Below, piece by piece: positions 36,518-48,231 of a stretch of DNA of 64,000 nt (the first letter of the stretch is position 1; each line of letters opens with the position of its first letter). Source of the stretch: Candidatus Thiodiazotropha endoloripes (GTDB lineage: Bacteria; Pseudomonadota; Gammaproteobacteria; Chromatiales; Chromatiaceae); contig NZ_LVJW01000003.1 in the NCBI RefSeq assembly GCF_001708965.1, positions 558,001 to 622,000 of the forward strand, written 5' to 3'. A program made the translations under genes and the position numbers. The notes under the pieces are model-generated. The model was not told where the DNA came from. It did not search any database and saw only the letters and a program-made list of their open reading frames with translations.

Positions 36518-38194
36518 ATGCAGCTGATCACTGACAAGCGGGTCCTGCCACGCCTGCCATTCCATACAAATGGCTGGAGTATGGGAGTTATCAGCATCGC
36601 CCTGCTGTTGGCAGTGCCGGTATTGGTCGTGCTCAGCTATCTGTTGGAACCGGCGGGAGAGGTGTGGGAGCATCTGGCTGACACGGTACTTCAGGATTAT
36701 GTGATCAACTCCCTGCTGTTGATGGTTGGTGTTGCGATCGGTGTGTTGTTGCTGGGCGTCAGTACCGCCTGGCTTACCAGTATGTGCCAGTTTCCCGGCC
36801 GCTGGCTGTTTGAGTGGGCACTGCTGCTGCCAATGGCCATACCGGCCTATATCATCGCCTATACCTATACCGGGCTTTTCGATTTTGCCGGCCCGGTACA
36901 GACCCTGCTCAGGGAGCTCACCGGTTGGGGCTACGGAGACTACTGGTTTCCGGAGATCCGCTCCATAGAGGGTGCCGCACTGATGCTGGCATTGGTGCTC
37001 TACCCCTATGTCTATCTGCTCTCCAGGGCCGCCTTCATGGGGCAGTCGATCTGTGTGCTGGATGTCAGCAGAACCCTTGGTAACGGTCCCTGGCGAACCT
37101 TTTTCATGGTCGCTCTGCCACTGGCGAGACCTGCCATTGTGGCGGGCCTCTCCCTGGCGCTGATGGAGACATTGGCCGATTACGGTACGGTGCAGTACTT
37201 TGGCGTCTCGACCTTTACCACCGGGATTTTCCGGACCTGGTACGGTTTGAACAATGCCGCGGCGGCAGCCCAGCTCTCTGCCATGTTACTGCTGGTGGTA
37301 TTCACGTTGATTCTGATCGAGAAGGGTTCCCGCAGGCAGGCCCGCTACCACCACACCACCCAGCGACACCAGTCATTGACACGCTTTCAATTGACTCGTC
37401 TGCAATCTTTCATGGCCTTTATGATCTGCTTCGGCGCCCTGTTTTTCGGTTTTTTACTGCCTGCAGGCCAGCTGCTCTGGTGGGCATTGACCACTGCCGA
37501 GGAGAGCCTGGATGGCCGCTTTCTGAGTCTGATCAGTCACAGTCTGTTACTGGCCGCATCCGCTTCAGGATTGGCCCTGTTGCTGGCCCTGTTTCTCAGT
37601 TATGGCAAGCGCCAATACGGCAGTTGGCCGGTTGTGCTGGCGGTGCGAACCGCCGGTATGGGCTATGCAATACCGGGGACCGTAATAGCCATCGGCGTGA
37701 TGATCCCCTTCGCCGCCTTCGATAATGCCCTGGATGATTGGATGCGCGCCCAGTTTGGCTGGTCCACGGGCCTGCTGCTCAGCGGCACCCTGGTGGCGCT
37801 GATTTTTGCCTATCTGGTGCGCTTTCTCGCTGTCTCGCTGCAGACCGTGGAGGCGGGGCTGGGCAAGATCCGACCGACCATGGATGAAGTTGCCCTCTCC
37901 ATGGGGGTGGGCTCCAGGGAGATCATTCACCGGGTGCATATGCCGATGTTGAAAGGCAGCTTGATGACCGCCCTGTTATTGGTCTTCGTCGATGTATTGA
38001 AAGAGTTGCCGGCTACCCTGATACTAAGGCCCTTCAACTACAATACCCTCGCGGTCAGGGCCTACGAGCTGGCTTCGGATGAACGGCTGGCGGATGCTTC
38101 CTACGCCTCTCTGACCATTGTGGCGGTTGGTATACTGCCCGTAATATTGTTAAGCCGATCCATTACCCGGTCCCGTCATGCCGAACCAACTTAA
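36518..38194 (+). CDS. fbpB: Ferric iron ABC transporter permease
   Basis: The 558-residue protein contains two fused permease domains with about 12 membrane segments, as in FbpB/HitB. Each half carries an EAA-type loop (LDVSRTLGNGPWRTFFMVAL and MDEVALSMGVGSREIIHRVH) that contacts the ATPase. It moves iron across the inner membrane. ATG at 36518 has GAGGCGG upstream; an in-frame TTG at 36503 is less likely. The start lies 138 bases after fbpA, and the stop overlaps fbpC by 17 bases. Confidence 0.92.
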   Translation: MQLITDKRVLPRLPFHTNGWSMGVISIALLLAVPVLVVLSYLLEPAGEVWEHLADTVLQDYVINSLLLMVGVAIGVLLLGVSTAWLTSMCQFPGRWLFEWALLLPMAIPAYIIAYTYTGLFDFAGPVQTLLRELTGWGYGDYWFPEIRSIEGAALMLALVLYPYVYLLSRAAFMGQSICVLDVSRTLGNGPWRTFFMVALPLARPAIVAGLSLALMETLADYGTVQYFGVSTFTTGIFRTWYGLNNAAAAAQLSAMLLLVVFTLILIEKGSRRQARYHHTTQRHQSLTRFQLTRLQSFMAFMICFGALFFGFLLPAGQLLWWALTTAEESLDGRFLSLISHSLLLAASASGLALLLALFLSYGKRQYGSWPVVLAVRTAGMGYAIPGTVIAIGVMIPFAAFDNALDDWMRAQFGWSTGLLLSGTLVALIFAYLVRFLAVSLQTVEAGLGKIRPTMDEVALSMGVGSREIIHRVHMPMLKGSLMTALLLVFVDVLKELPATLILRPFNYNTLAVRAYELASDERLADASYASLTIVAVGILPVILLSRSITRSRHAEPT

Positions 38195-39230
38195 CGTCAA
38201 ACATGCAAGCGTCAAATATGGTCGTCAGACTGTGGTTGATGATGTCAGCTTCGAACTGCAACGCGGGGTTATCGGCTGTCTGCTGGGGCCCAGCGGTTGT
38301 GGTAAAACCAGTCTGCTCAGGGCAATCGCAGGTTTTGAGCCGCTGGCCAAGGGAGAGATACTGCTGCATGGCCGATGTGTGTCCCGCCCTGGTGAGACCA
38401 TGGCACCGGAGAAGCGGCGGGTTGGCATGGTGTTTCAGGATTTCGCACTCTATCCCCACCTGAACATTGAGGACAATATCGCCTTTGGTCTGCGTGGGCA
38501 GAGTCAGGCGCAACGAAGAGAGCGGGTCAAATCTCTGTTGGCACTGGTGGGTCTCTCCGGGACGCAGAAGAAGTATCCCCATCAGCTGTCCGGTGGTCAG
38601 CAGCAGCGGGTGGCTCTGGTACGGGCGATGGCGCCACAACCCGATATCCTGTTGCTGGACGAACCCTTCTCAGGGCTGGATGTGGAGTTACGGGAACAGC
38701 TTGCCCGCGAGGTCCGGGATATTCTGAAGCGAGAGGAGGTCACCGCCATTCTGGTGACGCACGATCAGCTGGAGGCCTTTGCCCTGGCTGATGCCATCGG
38801 CGTGCTCGGTGAGGGGCGGTTACGCCAGTGGGATAACGGTTACTCCCTCTACCATCGTCCCAACGACCGGTTTGTTGCGGATTTTATCGGTCAGGGTGCG
38901 ATGATCCCCGGCAAGGTGACTCAGGATGGTGACATTCAGTCCGCGCTGGGCAAGATCCATGGTGAGTTTGTCAAACAACCCACCGCCGGTGAGCGGGTGG
39001 AGTTACTGATTCGCCCCGATGATGTGGTGCATGATGACGAGAGCAATTTCAAGCTGAGAATCGTCGACAAGGTATTCCAGGGGGCCGAATATCTCTACAC
39101 CCTGGCACTCGAGGATGGTACCGAGTTGCTCTGTCTGGTACAGAGCCATCATGATCACGATGTGGGAGAGATGATCGGAATACGCCTCTATGTGGATCAT
39201 GTGGTGGCCTTTCCTGCAGTGGCCGATTAG
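38178..39230 (+). CDS. fbpC: Ferric iron ABC transporter ATP-binding protein
   Basis: The 350-residue ATPase has Walker A GPSGCGKTSLLRAIAG, the signature HQLSGGQQQRVALVRAM, Walker B ILLLDEPFSGLD and the switch His in LVTHDQLEAF. A C-terminal TOBE-like regulatory domain (~240-345, LLIRPDDVVHDDESN) is present as in FbpC/PotA-type proteins. It overlaps fbpB by 17 bases and completes the iron importer. Confidence 0.93.
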   Translation: MPNQLNVKHASVKYGRQTVVDDVSFELQRGVIGCLLGPSGCGKTSLLRAIAGFEPLAKGEILLHGRCVSRPGETMAPEKRRVGMVFQDFALYPHLNIEDNIAFGLRGQSQAQRRERVKSLLALVGLSGTQKKYPHQLSGGQQQRVALVRAMAPQPDILLLDEPFSGLDVELREQLAREVRDILKREEVTAILVTHDQLEAFALADAIGVLGEGRLRQWDNGYSLYHRPNDRFVADFIGQGAMIPGKVTQDGDIQSALGKIHGEFVKQPTAGERVELLIRPDDVVHDDESNFKLRIVDKVFQGAEYLYTLALEDGTELLCLVQSHHDHDVGEMIGIRLYVDHVVAFPAVAD

Positions 39231-39440
39231 GGGTTGATTTCTGATCCTCTGGTGGCCGCTGATGAACGGTATCAATGCGAATGGAATTGTTTTGATTACT
39301 CCTCTCCCGAGGCTGATTCTTAAAAGATCTCTTGTTGCGTAATTTCGCGCTGATTCACGACCTTCTGCCCCTTTTGTCTTCTGGTTTTTTTTACCACATT
39401 TTCAAAACATTGCGGATTCAATGTATGGGGAAAATTAATC

Positions 39441-39477
39441 ATAGGTAAAAACTATAATTAAAAAAGTAATAAACGAT
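39441..39477. promoter_or_regulatory. OxyR binding site upstream of katG
   Basis: ATAGGTAAAAACTAT (39441-39455) fits the OxyR half-site ATAGntnnnanCTAT at all ten fixed positions. After exactly 7 bases a second half-site, AAAGTAATAAACGAT (39463-39477), fits at 7 of 10. This tandem spacing is the classic OxyR tetramer site. It lies 88 bases before the katG start. The rest of the 335-base gap (39231-39565) holds no gene. Confidence 0.78.
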
Positions 39478-39556
39478 TTTAACAATTAATGATTCAGGCA
39501 TAGAGTTAATACAGGTGATCCCACTACGGGTGATAACAACCTGAATAACGAATTAG

Positions 39557-41728
<2,172 letters not shown>

Positions 41729-41730
41729 AA

Positions 41731-41770
41731 AGAAAAAACACCCAGGCCTGGGTAAACCGGCCTGGGTGTT
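41731..41770 (-). terminator. Rho-independent terminator of the rhlE-type gene
   Basis: AACACCCAGGCC (41737-41748) and GGCCTGGGTGTT (41759-41770) pair perfectly over 12 bases with a 10-base loop. On the minus strand a TTTTTTCTTTTT run follows, so it ends the helicase transcript; it also lies 8 bases past the katG stop and may stop katG readthrough. Confidence 0.92.
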
Positions 41771-41783
41771 ACGCTTCAACAGT

Positions 41784-43202
41784 TCAGCCACCCAATAAGG
41801 CCGCGGTCTCTTTTTTTCGTTTTACCGCTGAATGGCGACGGGGCTTGGCGGCTTCCTCAGCCTGATTGACACGATTGTGTTTACGTGGGTTCTTGCCTTT
41901 TTGCTGATCCTTGACGGCATGCCGCTTAGCCGATTGTTGAGACTTTCCGGCTGATCCTTTTTTACCGTCTCTTGAGCGATTGTTACTGCCAGCCGCTCTT
42001 CTATCGTTATTGCGAGGATTGTTGTTTCTCTGTTTCTGAACAGGCTCCGCTTTAATGGTCGGATCCGGTTCATAGCCTTCAACGGTCACTTGTGGAATCC
42101 TGCCTTTCAGAAGACGTTCGATATCCTTCAGCAGTTTGTGCTCATCGACACAGACCAGAGAGATGGCTTCGCCTTCATTGCCGGCACGACCGGTACGACC
42201 GATACGGTGCACATAATCCTCAGGTACGTTGGGCAGCTCGTAGTTCACCACGTGGGGAAGCTGGTCGATATCCAGGCCGCGGGCCGCAATGTCGGTTGCC
42301 ACCAACACCCGGACCTTACCGTTTTTGAAACCGGCCAGCGCACGGGTTCGTGCCCCCTGGCTTTTGTTGCCATGGATTGCCGCCGCTGTAAGACCGTCTC
42401 TTTCCAACTGCTGCGCCAGACGATTTGCCCCATGCTTGGTGCGGGTGAAGACCAGTACCTGTTGCCAGTTGCCGGAGCCGATCATGTGGCTGAGCATCTC
42501 CCGTTTACGGCGTTTGTCGACGGGGTGGATAACCTGTTTGATTCGCTCAGCGGTGGTATTTCGCCGGGCGACCTCAATCAGCTCGGGATGATCCAACAGT
42601 TGTCCGGCCAGCTTTTTGATCTCATTGGAGAAGGTTGCGGAGAAGAGCAGGTTCTGTCTTGTGCCATTGGCGGGCAACAGTGATAGCACCTTACGGATGT
42701 CATGGATGAAGCCCATATCCAGCATCCGGTCCGCTTCATCCAGTACCAGTATCTCAACCCGGGAAAGATCCACTGTGCCCTGTGAGGCGTGATCCAGAAG
42801 TCTGCCTGGTGTGGCGATCAGGATATCGACACCCTGGCGCAGTTTGGCGATCTGGGGATTGATCTTGACCCCGCCGAAGATGACCGTGGAGCGCAGTGAT
42901 GTGTGCCGACCGTAGGTATCGACACTCTCCCCGACCTGGGCGGCCAGCTCCCGGGTGGGCGTCAAGACCAGAGCGCGAACCGGACGTTTGCCTTTGGTGA
43001 TCGGTTTATCCGCAAGCCTTTGCAGCAGCGGAAGCGTGAAGCCGGCCGTTTTTCCCGTACCGGTTTGTGCGCCGGCCATGACATCTTTACCTGCCAGGAT
43101 AACCGGGATTGCCTTACGCTGAATTGGGGTGGGTTCTGTATAACCCTGCTCACCAACGGCGCGCAGGAGATCGGTCGACAGACCGAGACTATCGAATGAC
43201 AT
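41784..43202 (-). CDS. rhlE: DEAD-box RNA helicase, RhlE type
   Basis: The 472-residue protein has the full DEAD-box set: Q-motif [10 protein letters not shown], motif [33 protein letters not shown], and [10 protein letters not shown] near residue 330. The first ~375 residues are the helicase core; the rest is a Lys/Arg/Asn-rich tail ([20 protein letters not shown]) typical of RhlE, which helps ribosome assembly and RNA decay. The frame runs to 43313, but ATG at 43202 (MSFDSLGLS) is the standard start. Its terminator is at 41731-41770. Confidence 0.93.
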   Translation of the reverse strand: MSFDSLGLSTDLLRAVGEQGYTEPTPIQRKAIPVILAGKDVMAGAQTGTGKTAGFTLPLLQRLADKPITKGKRPVRALVLTPTRELAAQVGESVDTYGRHTSLRSTVIFGGVKINPQIAKLRQGVDILIATPGRLLDHASQGTVDLSRVEILVLDEADRMLDMGFIHDIRKVLSLLPANGTRQNLLFSATFSNEIKKLAGQLLDHPELIEVARRNTTAERIKQVIHPVDKRRKREMLSHMIGSGNWQQVLVFTRTKHGANRLAQQLERDGLTAAAIHGNKSQGARTRALAGFKNGKVRVLVATDIAARGLDIDQLPHVVNYELPNVPEDYVHRIGRTGRAGNEGEAISLVCVDEHKLLKDIERLLKGRIPQVTVEGYEPDPTIKAEPVQKQRNNNPRNNDRRAAGSNNRSRDGKKGSAGKSQQSAKRHAVKDQQKGKNPRKHNRVNQAEEAAKPRRHSAVKRKKETAALLGG

Positions 43203-43706
43203 ATAAATTCTACTCCGTAGCCAAACAGCGGCAGCCATAGTGCTGGCGAATTGAGTGGCCACATAAAAAATTATGGTATTCCAGAGAGGAGTTTTCCTTC
43301 CCGGCGACAGCAATGCTGGCGGGAGCCGGTCGGCTGGAAAAGTATCTGATATCTTAAGCGGGAGGCTCTGTTCCCGAAGGGGAGAAGCGAACGGCTCTAG
43401 GTAATCTGAACGATCAATTGATCGTTATATGCGCTAACCGGTCAAGCGCGATCGGAGTAGATTAACATAATTCTACTCAGAAATCATTTTCCCTGGGATG
43501 GATTGGCCTATCCATCATATTTGCAACAATCCTGCTTAAAAATCAGACCAGCATTAAATGATCCTTTTAATCTGTCACGACACCATTGATTTCATGGCTC
43601 GACCATTATTGGACGCCGCCGGGGTTGTGCTGTTACAGATTAAAAAATATCAGATGAAAAGGGAGTAATTCTCATAATCTTCAACCGTTACTAAAGGGAG
43701 AGTGTA
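43203..43706. other. Gene-free interval with an 18-base perfect palindrome
   Basis: 504 bases without a credible ORF between the divergent rhlE gene and PqaA pseudogene. The only notable element is AACGATCAATTGATCGTT (43409-43426), a perfect 18-base palindrome and candidate operator, 207 bases from the rhlE start and 281 from the pseudogene start. Confidence 0.55.
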
Positions 43707-44188
43707 ATGATTCGAATGATTGTTAGATCACTGTTGTCAGTCGTCTTGATGTTGCTATATTCCGGACTGATCCAGGCCCAACAGAGCAATCCCCTCAAGG
43801 AATATGTCTACCAGGATGACCCTGCCTACACCTACCGGGTGATCGGCCAACTGCCCGGCGCAGGATACGACGCCTATTTTCTCAATATGGATTCCCAAAA
43901 TTGGCGCAGCGAGGCGGAGGTGACGCCAACCCTGTGGAATCACTGGGTGACCCTGATCGTGCCCCATCAATTGACCGCCACCACCGCCAACCTGACCATC
44001 GTCGGCGGTAGCTTCTCCACCACGCCACCGGATGCGCATGATCTTGCTCTGTTGGTACCCCTGCAACCTATGCTGTTGGTGATCGGAATATCAAGTTCTG
44101 GCAGACCTACCAGCTGGCTGAGCGTCTCTATGCTGAAGATCGTCAACTCCTGGCGGCGGGCATCTGCCAGGCATTGACCCGGCAGTAG
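43707..44188 (+). pseudogene. Decayed PqaA-like gene (large internal deletion and frameshift)
   Basis: Residues 1-~110 (signal peptide LLSVVLMLLYSGLIQAQQ, EYVYQDDPAYTYRVIGQLPG, PTLWNHWVTLIVPHQL, TTANLTIVGG) align closely with the intact PqaA-like gene at 44922. After ~44050 homology jumps to the extreme C-terminus in another frame: NIKFWQTYQLAERLYAEDRQ, CQALTRQ-stop at 44188, matching the end of the intact copy. About 1.27 kb of the middle is missing. The original frame runs on to 44177 as a 156-residue ORF with an unrelated tail. It still has a start codon and ribosome-binding site (GGGAGAGTGTA), so a short exported peptide might be made. Confidence 0.88.
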
Positions 44189-44921
44189 CGTTGTCATCGA
44201 GGCCGTTATTTATCCGATACCACCGCTGTTCCATTAACTTCGAAGGTTATGCCGTTTGCTGATGAATTATCTATAGCTTTTCTTGCAGGTTGGGAGTTGA
44301 AACATGAAAAACATCGTGCAGCGGGGGATAAAAGCAGGAAAGAGTCAAATTTCATCTGTGTGCCAAATAGGCTGGGTGAATAGCTCCCCTCTCCCCTTGC
44401 GGGAGAGGGGCAGGGGGGAGAGGGGCTTTAAGATTTGTGCGAGTTAGACTGAAAGTTAGTGGGGCAGCAATGATCCGCTACGATAAAAACAGGTCGTAGT
44501 GAGCTCCTCTGCGCGCTCGGTTATTAAAAAGATGTTGTAGATCATTGCAGCACGATTTTTACAATCGCGTCAGACTGGCTCTCTGCCGCTGAAACAAATA
44601 TTGTTAAGACCTTGAGTTTCTGCCTGTTTCAGGTTCACAGTTTCGAATTTATATAGAGTGTCGTTCAATTAACGGCAACTGGACCTGTGCAAAAAGGTTG
44701 TTTATGCTTTTGCCCTGAGCTGTAACGCTTCAATGGAATGTTGTATTAGGCAGGGAGCGCTCGATAGATCCGCCACCTTCCCTTGAACCTTTTAATCAAC
44801 CGATGCGTCTCGGATGGACGCTTATAGGTCTGGTTTAAGGAATACCTTCCTCTGTATTATCCGCCCTGATCGAGGCAGGGCCGTGGGTATTTGTATTTGC
44901 TGTTAGTTGTTGGAGTAGTAA
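44189..44921. other. Gene-free interval between the PqaA-like copies
   Basis: 733 bases with no credible gene. It contains a C/G-block repeat at 44384-44427 and otherwise looks like unconstrained spacer plus the promoter region of the downstream gene. Confidence 0.5.
44384..44427. repeat. CCCCTCTCCC/GGGAGAGGGG palindromic repeat
   Basis: CCCCTCTCCC-CTTGC-GGGAGAGGGG (44386-44410) is a perfect 10-base stem, followed by a second GGGGGGAGAGGGGC arm. Such CTCTCCC palindromes are a common dispersed intergenic repeat of proteobacteria. Confidence 0.65.
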
Positions 44922-46667
44922 ATGAATGGACTCTTTCGTCGGGCTGTTGCTGTCGCCGGCCTGATTCTGTTGTTTGCCGGTCTGCTGCATGCTGAGCAGT
45001 CGGCCCCGCTTAAAGCTTATGTCTATCAGGATGATCCGGCTTACGCCTATCGATTGATCGAAGAGCGTCCGGGGCAGGATTATGATATCTATTTTCTGAA
45101 GATGGTCTCGCAGAGTTGGCGTACCGAGCAGGAGGTAACGCCAACACTTTGGGATCATTGGCTGACTGTCATCGTACCTCATCAATTGAGCGGCACCACA
45201 GCGAATCTGACTATTTTTGGCGGTGGGGCGACCGATTCGCCGCCTTCTATTGAAACCTTCGATCAGCTTATGCCTCTTGCGACTGCTACCGGGAGTATTC
45301 AGGTAATCATCAGTCAGGTGCTTGGACATCCTTTGAAGTTCAAGGAGCTGGATCAGCCACTCGAGGAAGATGCTCTGGTTGCCTACAGCTGGCGTAAAAG
45401 TATGCAGACCGGTGATCCCACCTGGTCGGCCTTTCTGCCGATGACCAAGGCCAGTGTTCGCGCCATGGATACGACTCAGGCGTTTGTTGCCGAGTCCCTT
45501 GGTCTGGTTGTGGATGACTTCATCGTCAACGGGTTTTCCAAGTATGGCGCCATCGCCTGGTTGACGGCTGCGATCGATTCCCGGGTGGTTGCTGTGGCGC
45601 CCGGGGTGTTCAATGTACTGCGCCTGGCCGATCAGTTTGAGCGCCACTACAACAGCTACGGTTTCTACTCCGATACCCTGTCGGTCTATGAACAGAACGG
45701 CATCATAAAAAATATCCGCTCACCGGAAGGCAAACTGCTGCAGCAGCTGGTCGATCCGATCAGCTACAAACAGGCGCTGACCATGCCCCATCTGCTGCTC
45801 AGCGCCACCGGTGATGAGTACTTTCTACCGGATGCTTCGGAAGCCTATATCCATGACATACCGGGAGAGACGCTGCAGCGTATCGTACCGAACACCAATC
45901 ACTCGGTTGAGAATAAACTGGAGGAGATGATCCAGGGGCTGGTCGCCTGGAATCAGATGCATCTCAACGGGATTGCAAGGCCGGTCATCGAGTGGCAATT
46001 GAGTAAAACCGGTGAGTTGATCGTCAGCAGTGATCAGACACCGCTGGTGGCCAAACTCTGGCAGGCGAGTAATCCAGATGGCCGGGACTTCCGCCAGGAG
46101 ACCCTGGGTGACCAGGCGTGGCGTGAAAGCAATATCGAAAACGCGGATGACGGTGATTATCATGTCAGCGTTGCCAGGCCGGACACAGGATGGACAGCCT
46201 ATCTGGTGGAGCTGACCTATCCGGGTATTGCTGGTATTCCTCAGGTCTACACCACCTCGGTGTTTGTCACACCGGATGAACACCCCTTCGAAGTGGAGGA
46301 TCCGCTGGACAGTCCGAAAACCATTGACTACTGGCAGGAGCAGGTCAACCAGGCCATGGTCGGCTCCCCTCTGAAATACGATCTACCCGCACTGCAGGCG
46401 ATGTTGCCGTTTCGGGTGTTCGGCGAATACATTCGGGATATAGAGACCCTGAGTGGCTACCTCAACACAGCTGGGCCTGAGCGTAACTGTATCGCTGCCA
46501 GGTTGAGTGTCGAAGCGGATCAGCAGGGTTGGTACACCACACTCTATGCCTACGAGGATCAAAACTTTAAATTCTGGCAGATCTATGAATTGGCAGAGCA
46601 CCTTTACGCTAAGGGTCAACAGCGCCTGGCCGGTGGAGTCTGTCAGTTATTGACTCGCCAGCAATAA
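44922..46667 (+). CDS. PhoPQ-activated pathogenicity-related (PqaA-type) exported protein
   Basis: The 581-residue protein has a cleavable signal peptide (AVAGLILLFAGLLHAEQ) and the PqaA-family pattern: KAYVYQDDPAYAYRLIEERP, PTLWDHWLTVIVPHQL, VDDFIVNGFSKYGAIAWLTA (alpha/beta-hydrolase-like nucleophile elbow GFSKYG), LLLSATGDEYFLPDAS and NTNHSVENKLEEM. The elbow Ser, an Asp and a His sit in a hydrolase-like order, but the family's substrate is unknown. In Salmonella PqaA is PhoP-regulated and linked to resistance to antimicrobial peptides; no such link can be read here. A decayed duplicate lies just upstream. Confidence 0.88.
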   Translation: MNGLFRRAVAVAGLILLFAGLLHAEQSAPLKAYVYQDDPAYAYRLIEERPGQDYDIYFLKMVSQSWRTEQEVTPTLWDHWLTVIVPHQLSGTTANLTIFGGGATDSPPSIETFDQLMPLATATGSIQVIISQVLGHPLKFKELDQPLEEDALVAYSWRKSMQTGDPTWSAFLPMTKASVRAMDTTQAFVAESLGLVVDDFIVNGFSKYGAIAWLTAAIDSRVVAVAPGVFNVLRLADQFERHYNSYGFYSDTLSVYEQNGIIKNIRSPEGKLLQQLVDPISYKQALTMPHLLLSATGDEYFLPDASEAYIHDIPGETLQRIVPNTNHSVENKLEEMIQGLVAWNQMHLNGIARPVIEWQLSKTGELIVSSDQTPLVAKLWQASNPDGRDFRQETLGDQAWRESNIENADDGDYHVSVARPDTGWTAYLVELTYPGIAGIPQVYTTSVFVTPDEHPFEVEDPLDSPKTIDYWQEQVNQAMVGSPLKYDLPALQAMLPFRVFGEYIRDIETLSGYLNTAGPERNCIAARLSVEADQQGWYTTLYAYEDQNFKFWQIYELAEHLYAKGQQRLAGGVCQLLTRQQ

Positions 46668-46723
46668 CTCAGTATTGGCAGCTGAAACAGATCTGCTTGC
46701 TTGTAGTATTGAACAAGAAATCT

Positions 46724-47575
46724 TTAAACGAGATCCTGAAGATTGTTTTGGATATGGGCTCTGGTAATCTTCTCCAGGGCATCCAGTGGGGCAGGTGTGG
46801 CTTGAGGATTACGGTAGACTGCCAGTTCCACAGATTGCAGTTTCGGGAGCCCCGCAACCGGGGGGCTGTTGTTGTGTGACAGACGGGCCGTAATCCCCAG
46901 GCCGGCCTCCACAGCGGCCAGAAGTCCAGGAAGACTCGGGCTTGTGTAGACGACTCTCCAGCTCATCGATGCCTTCTCCAAAGCGTTGATAACCCGATCT
47001 CGAAACACGCAGGGTGGTTCGAACAGAACCAGCTTCAAGGGTCGATCATCGATGTCAATGAACGGTTCCGGGACGATCCAGGAGAGTTGGAGTTTTCCCA
47101 GGGGGTCACCACGATCGCCACGCTCCTGAAAGGCAACGGCAAGATCGAGTTTGCCGTTGGCGATCTCCCTTTTCAGTTCACAGCTCGGATTGACCCGAAC
47201 GTCGAGCCGTATCCCCGGGTGGTTGTCGGCAAACCGGGCCAGCACACTGGCCAGTCCTCGATCGGCAAAATCCTGGGTCACACCGAAGCGGATCTGGCCC
47301 TGCAGGGGGTCCGGTTTCAGTGCGGCGGCGGCTTCATCGTTCAATGAAAGTATCCGTCGGGCATAGTTGAGCAGTAACTCACCGGATTCGGTGAGCAACT
47401 GTCGCCGACCGGCTTTGCGGAAAAGTTTCGAGCCACTCTGCGCTTCCAGGCGCTTCATCTGCAGGCTGATTGCTGACTGGGTTTTATGCAGTTGCCGTCC
47501 GGCTTTGGCAAACCCGCCCAGGTCCGCAATGGCGACGAAGGTTCGCAGCAGGTCGATATCGAGATTTTTAAACAT
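46724..47575 (-). CDS. LysR-family transcriptional regulator
   Basis: The 283-residue regulator has an N-terminal winged helix (LDIDLLRTFVAIADLGGFAK, QLHKTQSAISLQMKRLEAQ) and a periplasmic-binding-like effector domain (~90-280). The start resembles the LrhA/HexA branch; it lacks the redox Cys pair of OxyR, so it is not the regulator of katG. It is divergent from a tautomerase gene with a 105-base gap, and probably controls it. Confidence 0.9.
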   Translation of the reverse strand: MFKNLDIDLLRTFVAIADLGGFAKAGRQLHKTQSAISLQMKRLEAQSGSKLFRKAGRRQLLTESGELLLNYARRILSLNDEAAAALKPDPLQGQIRFGVTQDFADRGLASVLARFADNHPGIRLDVRVNPSCELKREIANGKLDLAVAFQERGDRGDPLGKLQLSWIVPEPFIDIDDRPLKLVLFEPPCVFRDRVINALEKASMSWRVVYTSPSLPGLLAAVEAGLGITARLSHNNSPPVAGLPKLQSVELAVYRNPQATPAPLDALEKITRAHIQNNLQDLV

Positions 47576-47680
47576 ATCAAATAGATTAGTAACATAAATG
47601 AATAAGATAAAAAAGATTCAATTTATTTATCATTATGGGCGGACTATCTTGACTGGCAAATGGAGAAAAGGGGAAACAAC

Positions 47681-48079
47681 ATGCCGGTTATCAAGATTCA
47701 ACACAGTGGTGAGCCACTAGCCAACGATACCTGTTCCGCGCTTCAACAGCAGGTGACAGGACTGATCCATCGGGTATTGGGAAAAGCGGTTCCGGTTACG
47801 GCGGTTCTGATCAGCTCACAGCCGAATCGGCAGTGGTCGGTGGGAGGCGATGCCATCACTCACCATCAATCGGTACTGATGGAGATCTACATCACTTCCG
47901 GCACCAACAGCGAAGATGAAAAACGCTTGATGATCAGTGAGGCCCATTCACTGTTGGAGGCCAGACTCGGTCCCCTGGTTGAGGCGAGTTATGTGGTCAT
48001 TCAAGAACTGGCGCCAACCGACTGGGGGTATGCGGGTGTGACACAGGAGGAACGCCGTCGCAGAAAGGCCCAGACATGA
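47681..48079 (+). CDS. Tautomerase (4-oxalocrotonate tautomerase superfamily)
   Basis: The 132-residue protein starts MPVIKIQHSG; after Met removal Pro1 would be the catalytic base, as in the 4-OT/MIF superfamily. Further features are LISSQPNRQWSVGGD and LMEIYITSGTNSEDEKRLMI, with the second beta-alpha-beta unit that fused-length members have. The frame opens at 47660, but ATG at 47681 restores Pro1 and has AAAGGGGAAA upstream. It is divergent from a LysR regulator. The natural substrate is unknown. Its stop overlaps a small ORF. Confidence 0.85.
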   Translation: MPVIKIQHSGEPLANDTCSALQQQVTGLIHRVLGKAVPVTAVLISSQPNRQWSVGGDAITHHQSVLMEIYITSGTNSEDEKRLMISEAHSLLEARLGPLVEASYVVIQELAPTDWGYAGVTQEERRRRKAQT

Positions 48080-48231
48080 ATGGTCATCCATATCGGTTGC
48101 CACGGCGTTTGGAAGATGGGTCGCTTGATCTGGCGTTCTACAAAGATCGGGCACTCGAGCTACGCTCGAATGATTTCGTCTGTCTGCTTGGAAGCGTGGT
48201 GAATCTGATAAGAGGGTTGGTTAGCAGTTGA
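48076..48231 (+). CDS. Possible small protein (51 aa) coupled to the tautomerase gene
   Basis: An ATGA overlap with the tautomerase stop starts a 51-codon frame: MNGHPYRLPRRLEDGSLDLA, FYKDRALELRSNDFV, CLLGSVVNLIRGLVSS. The basic start, the DGSLDLAFY segment and the hydrophobic end look protein-like, and coupling supports expression. I do not recognise a family with certainty. It overlaps the end of the opposite-strand hypothetical gene by 11 bases. Confidence 0.5.
   Translation: MNGHPYRLPRRLEDGSLDLAFYKDRALELRSNDFVCLLGSVVNLIRGLVSS

Noticed and set aside
46724-47575. LysR gene as OxyR, regulator of katG
   Set aside because: It lacks the redox-active Cys pair and resembles the LrhA/HexA branch.
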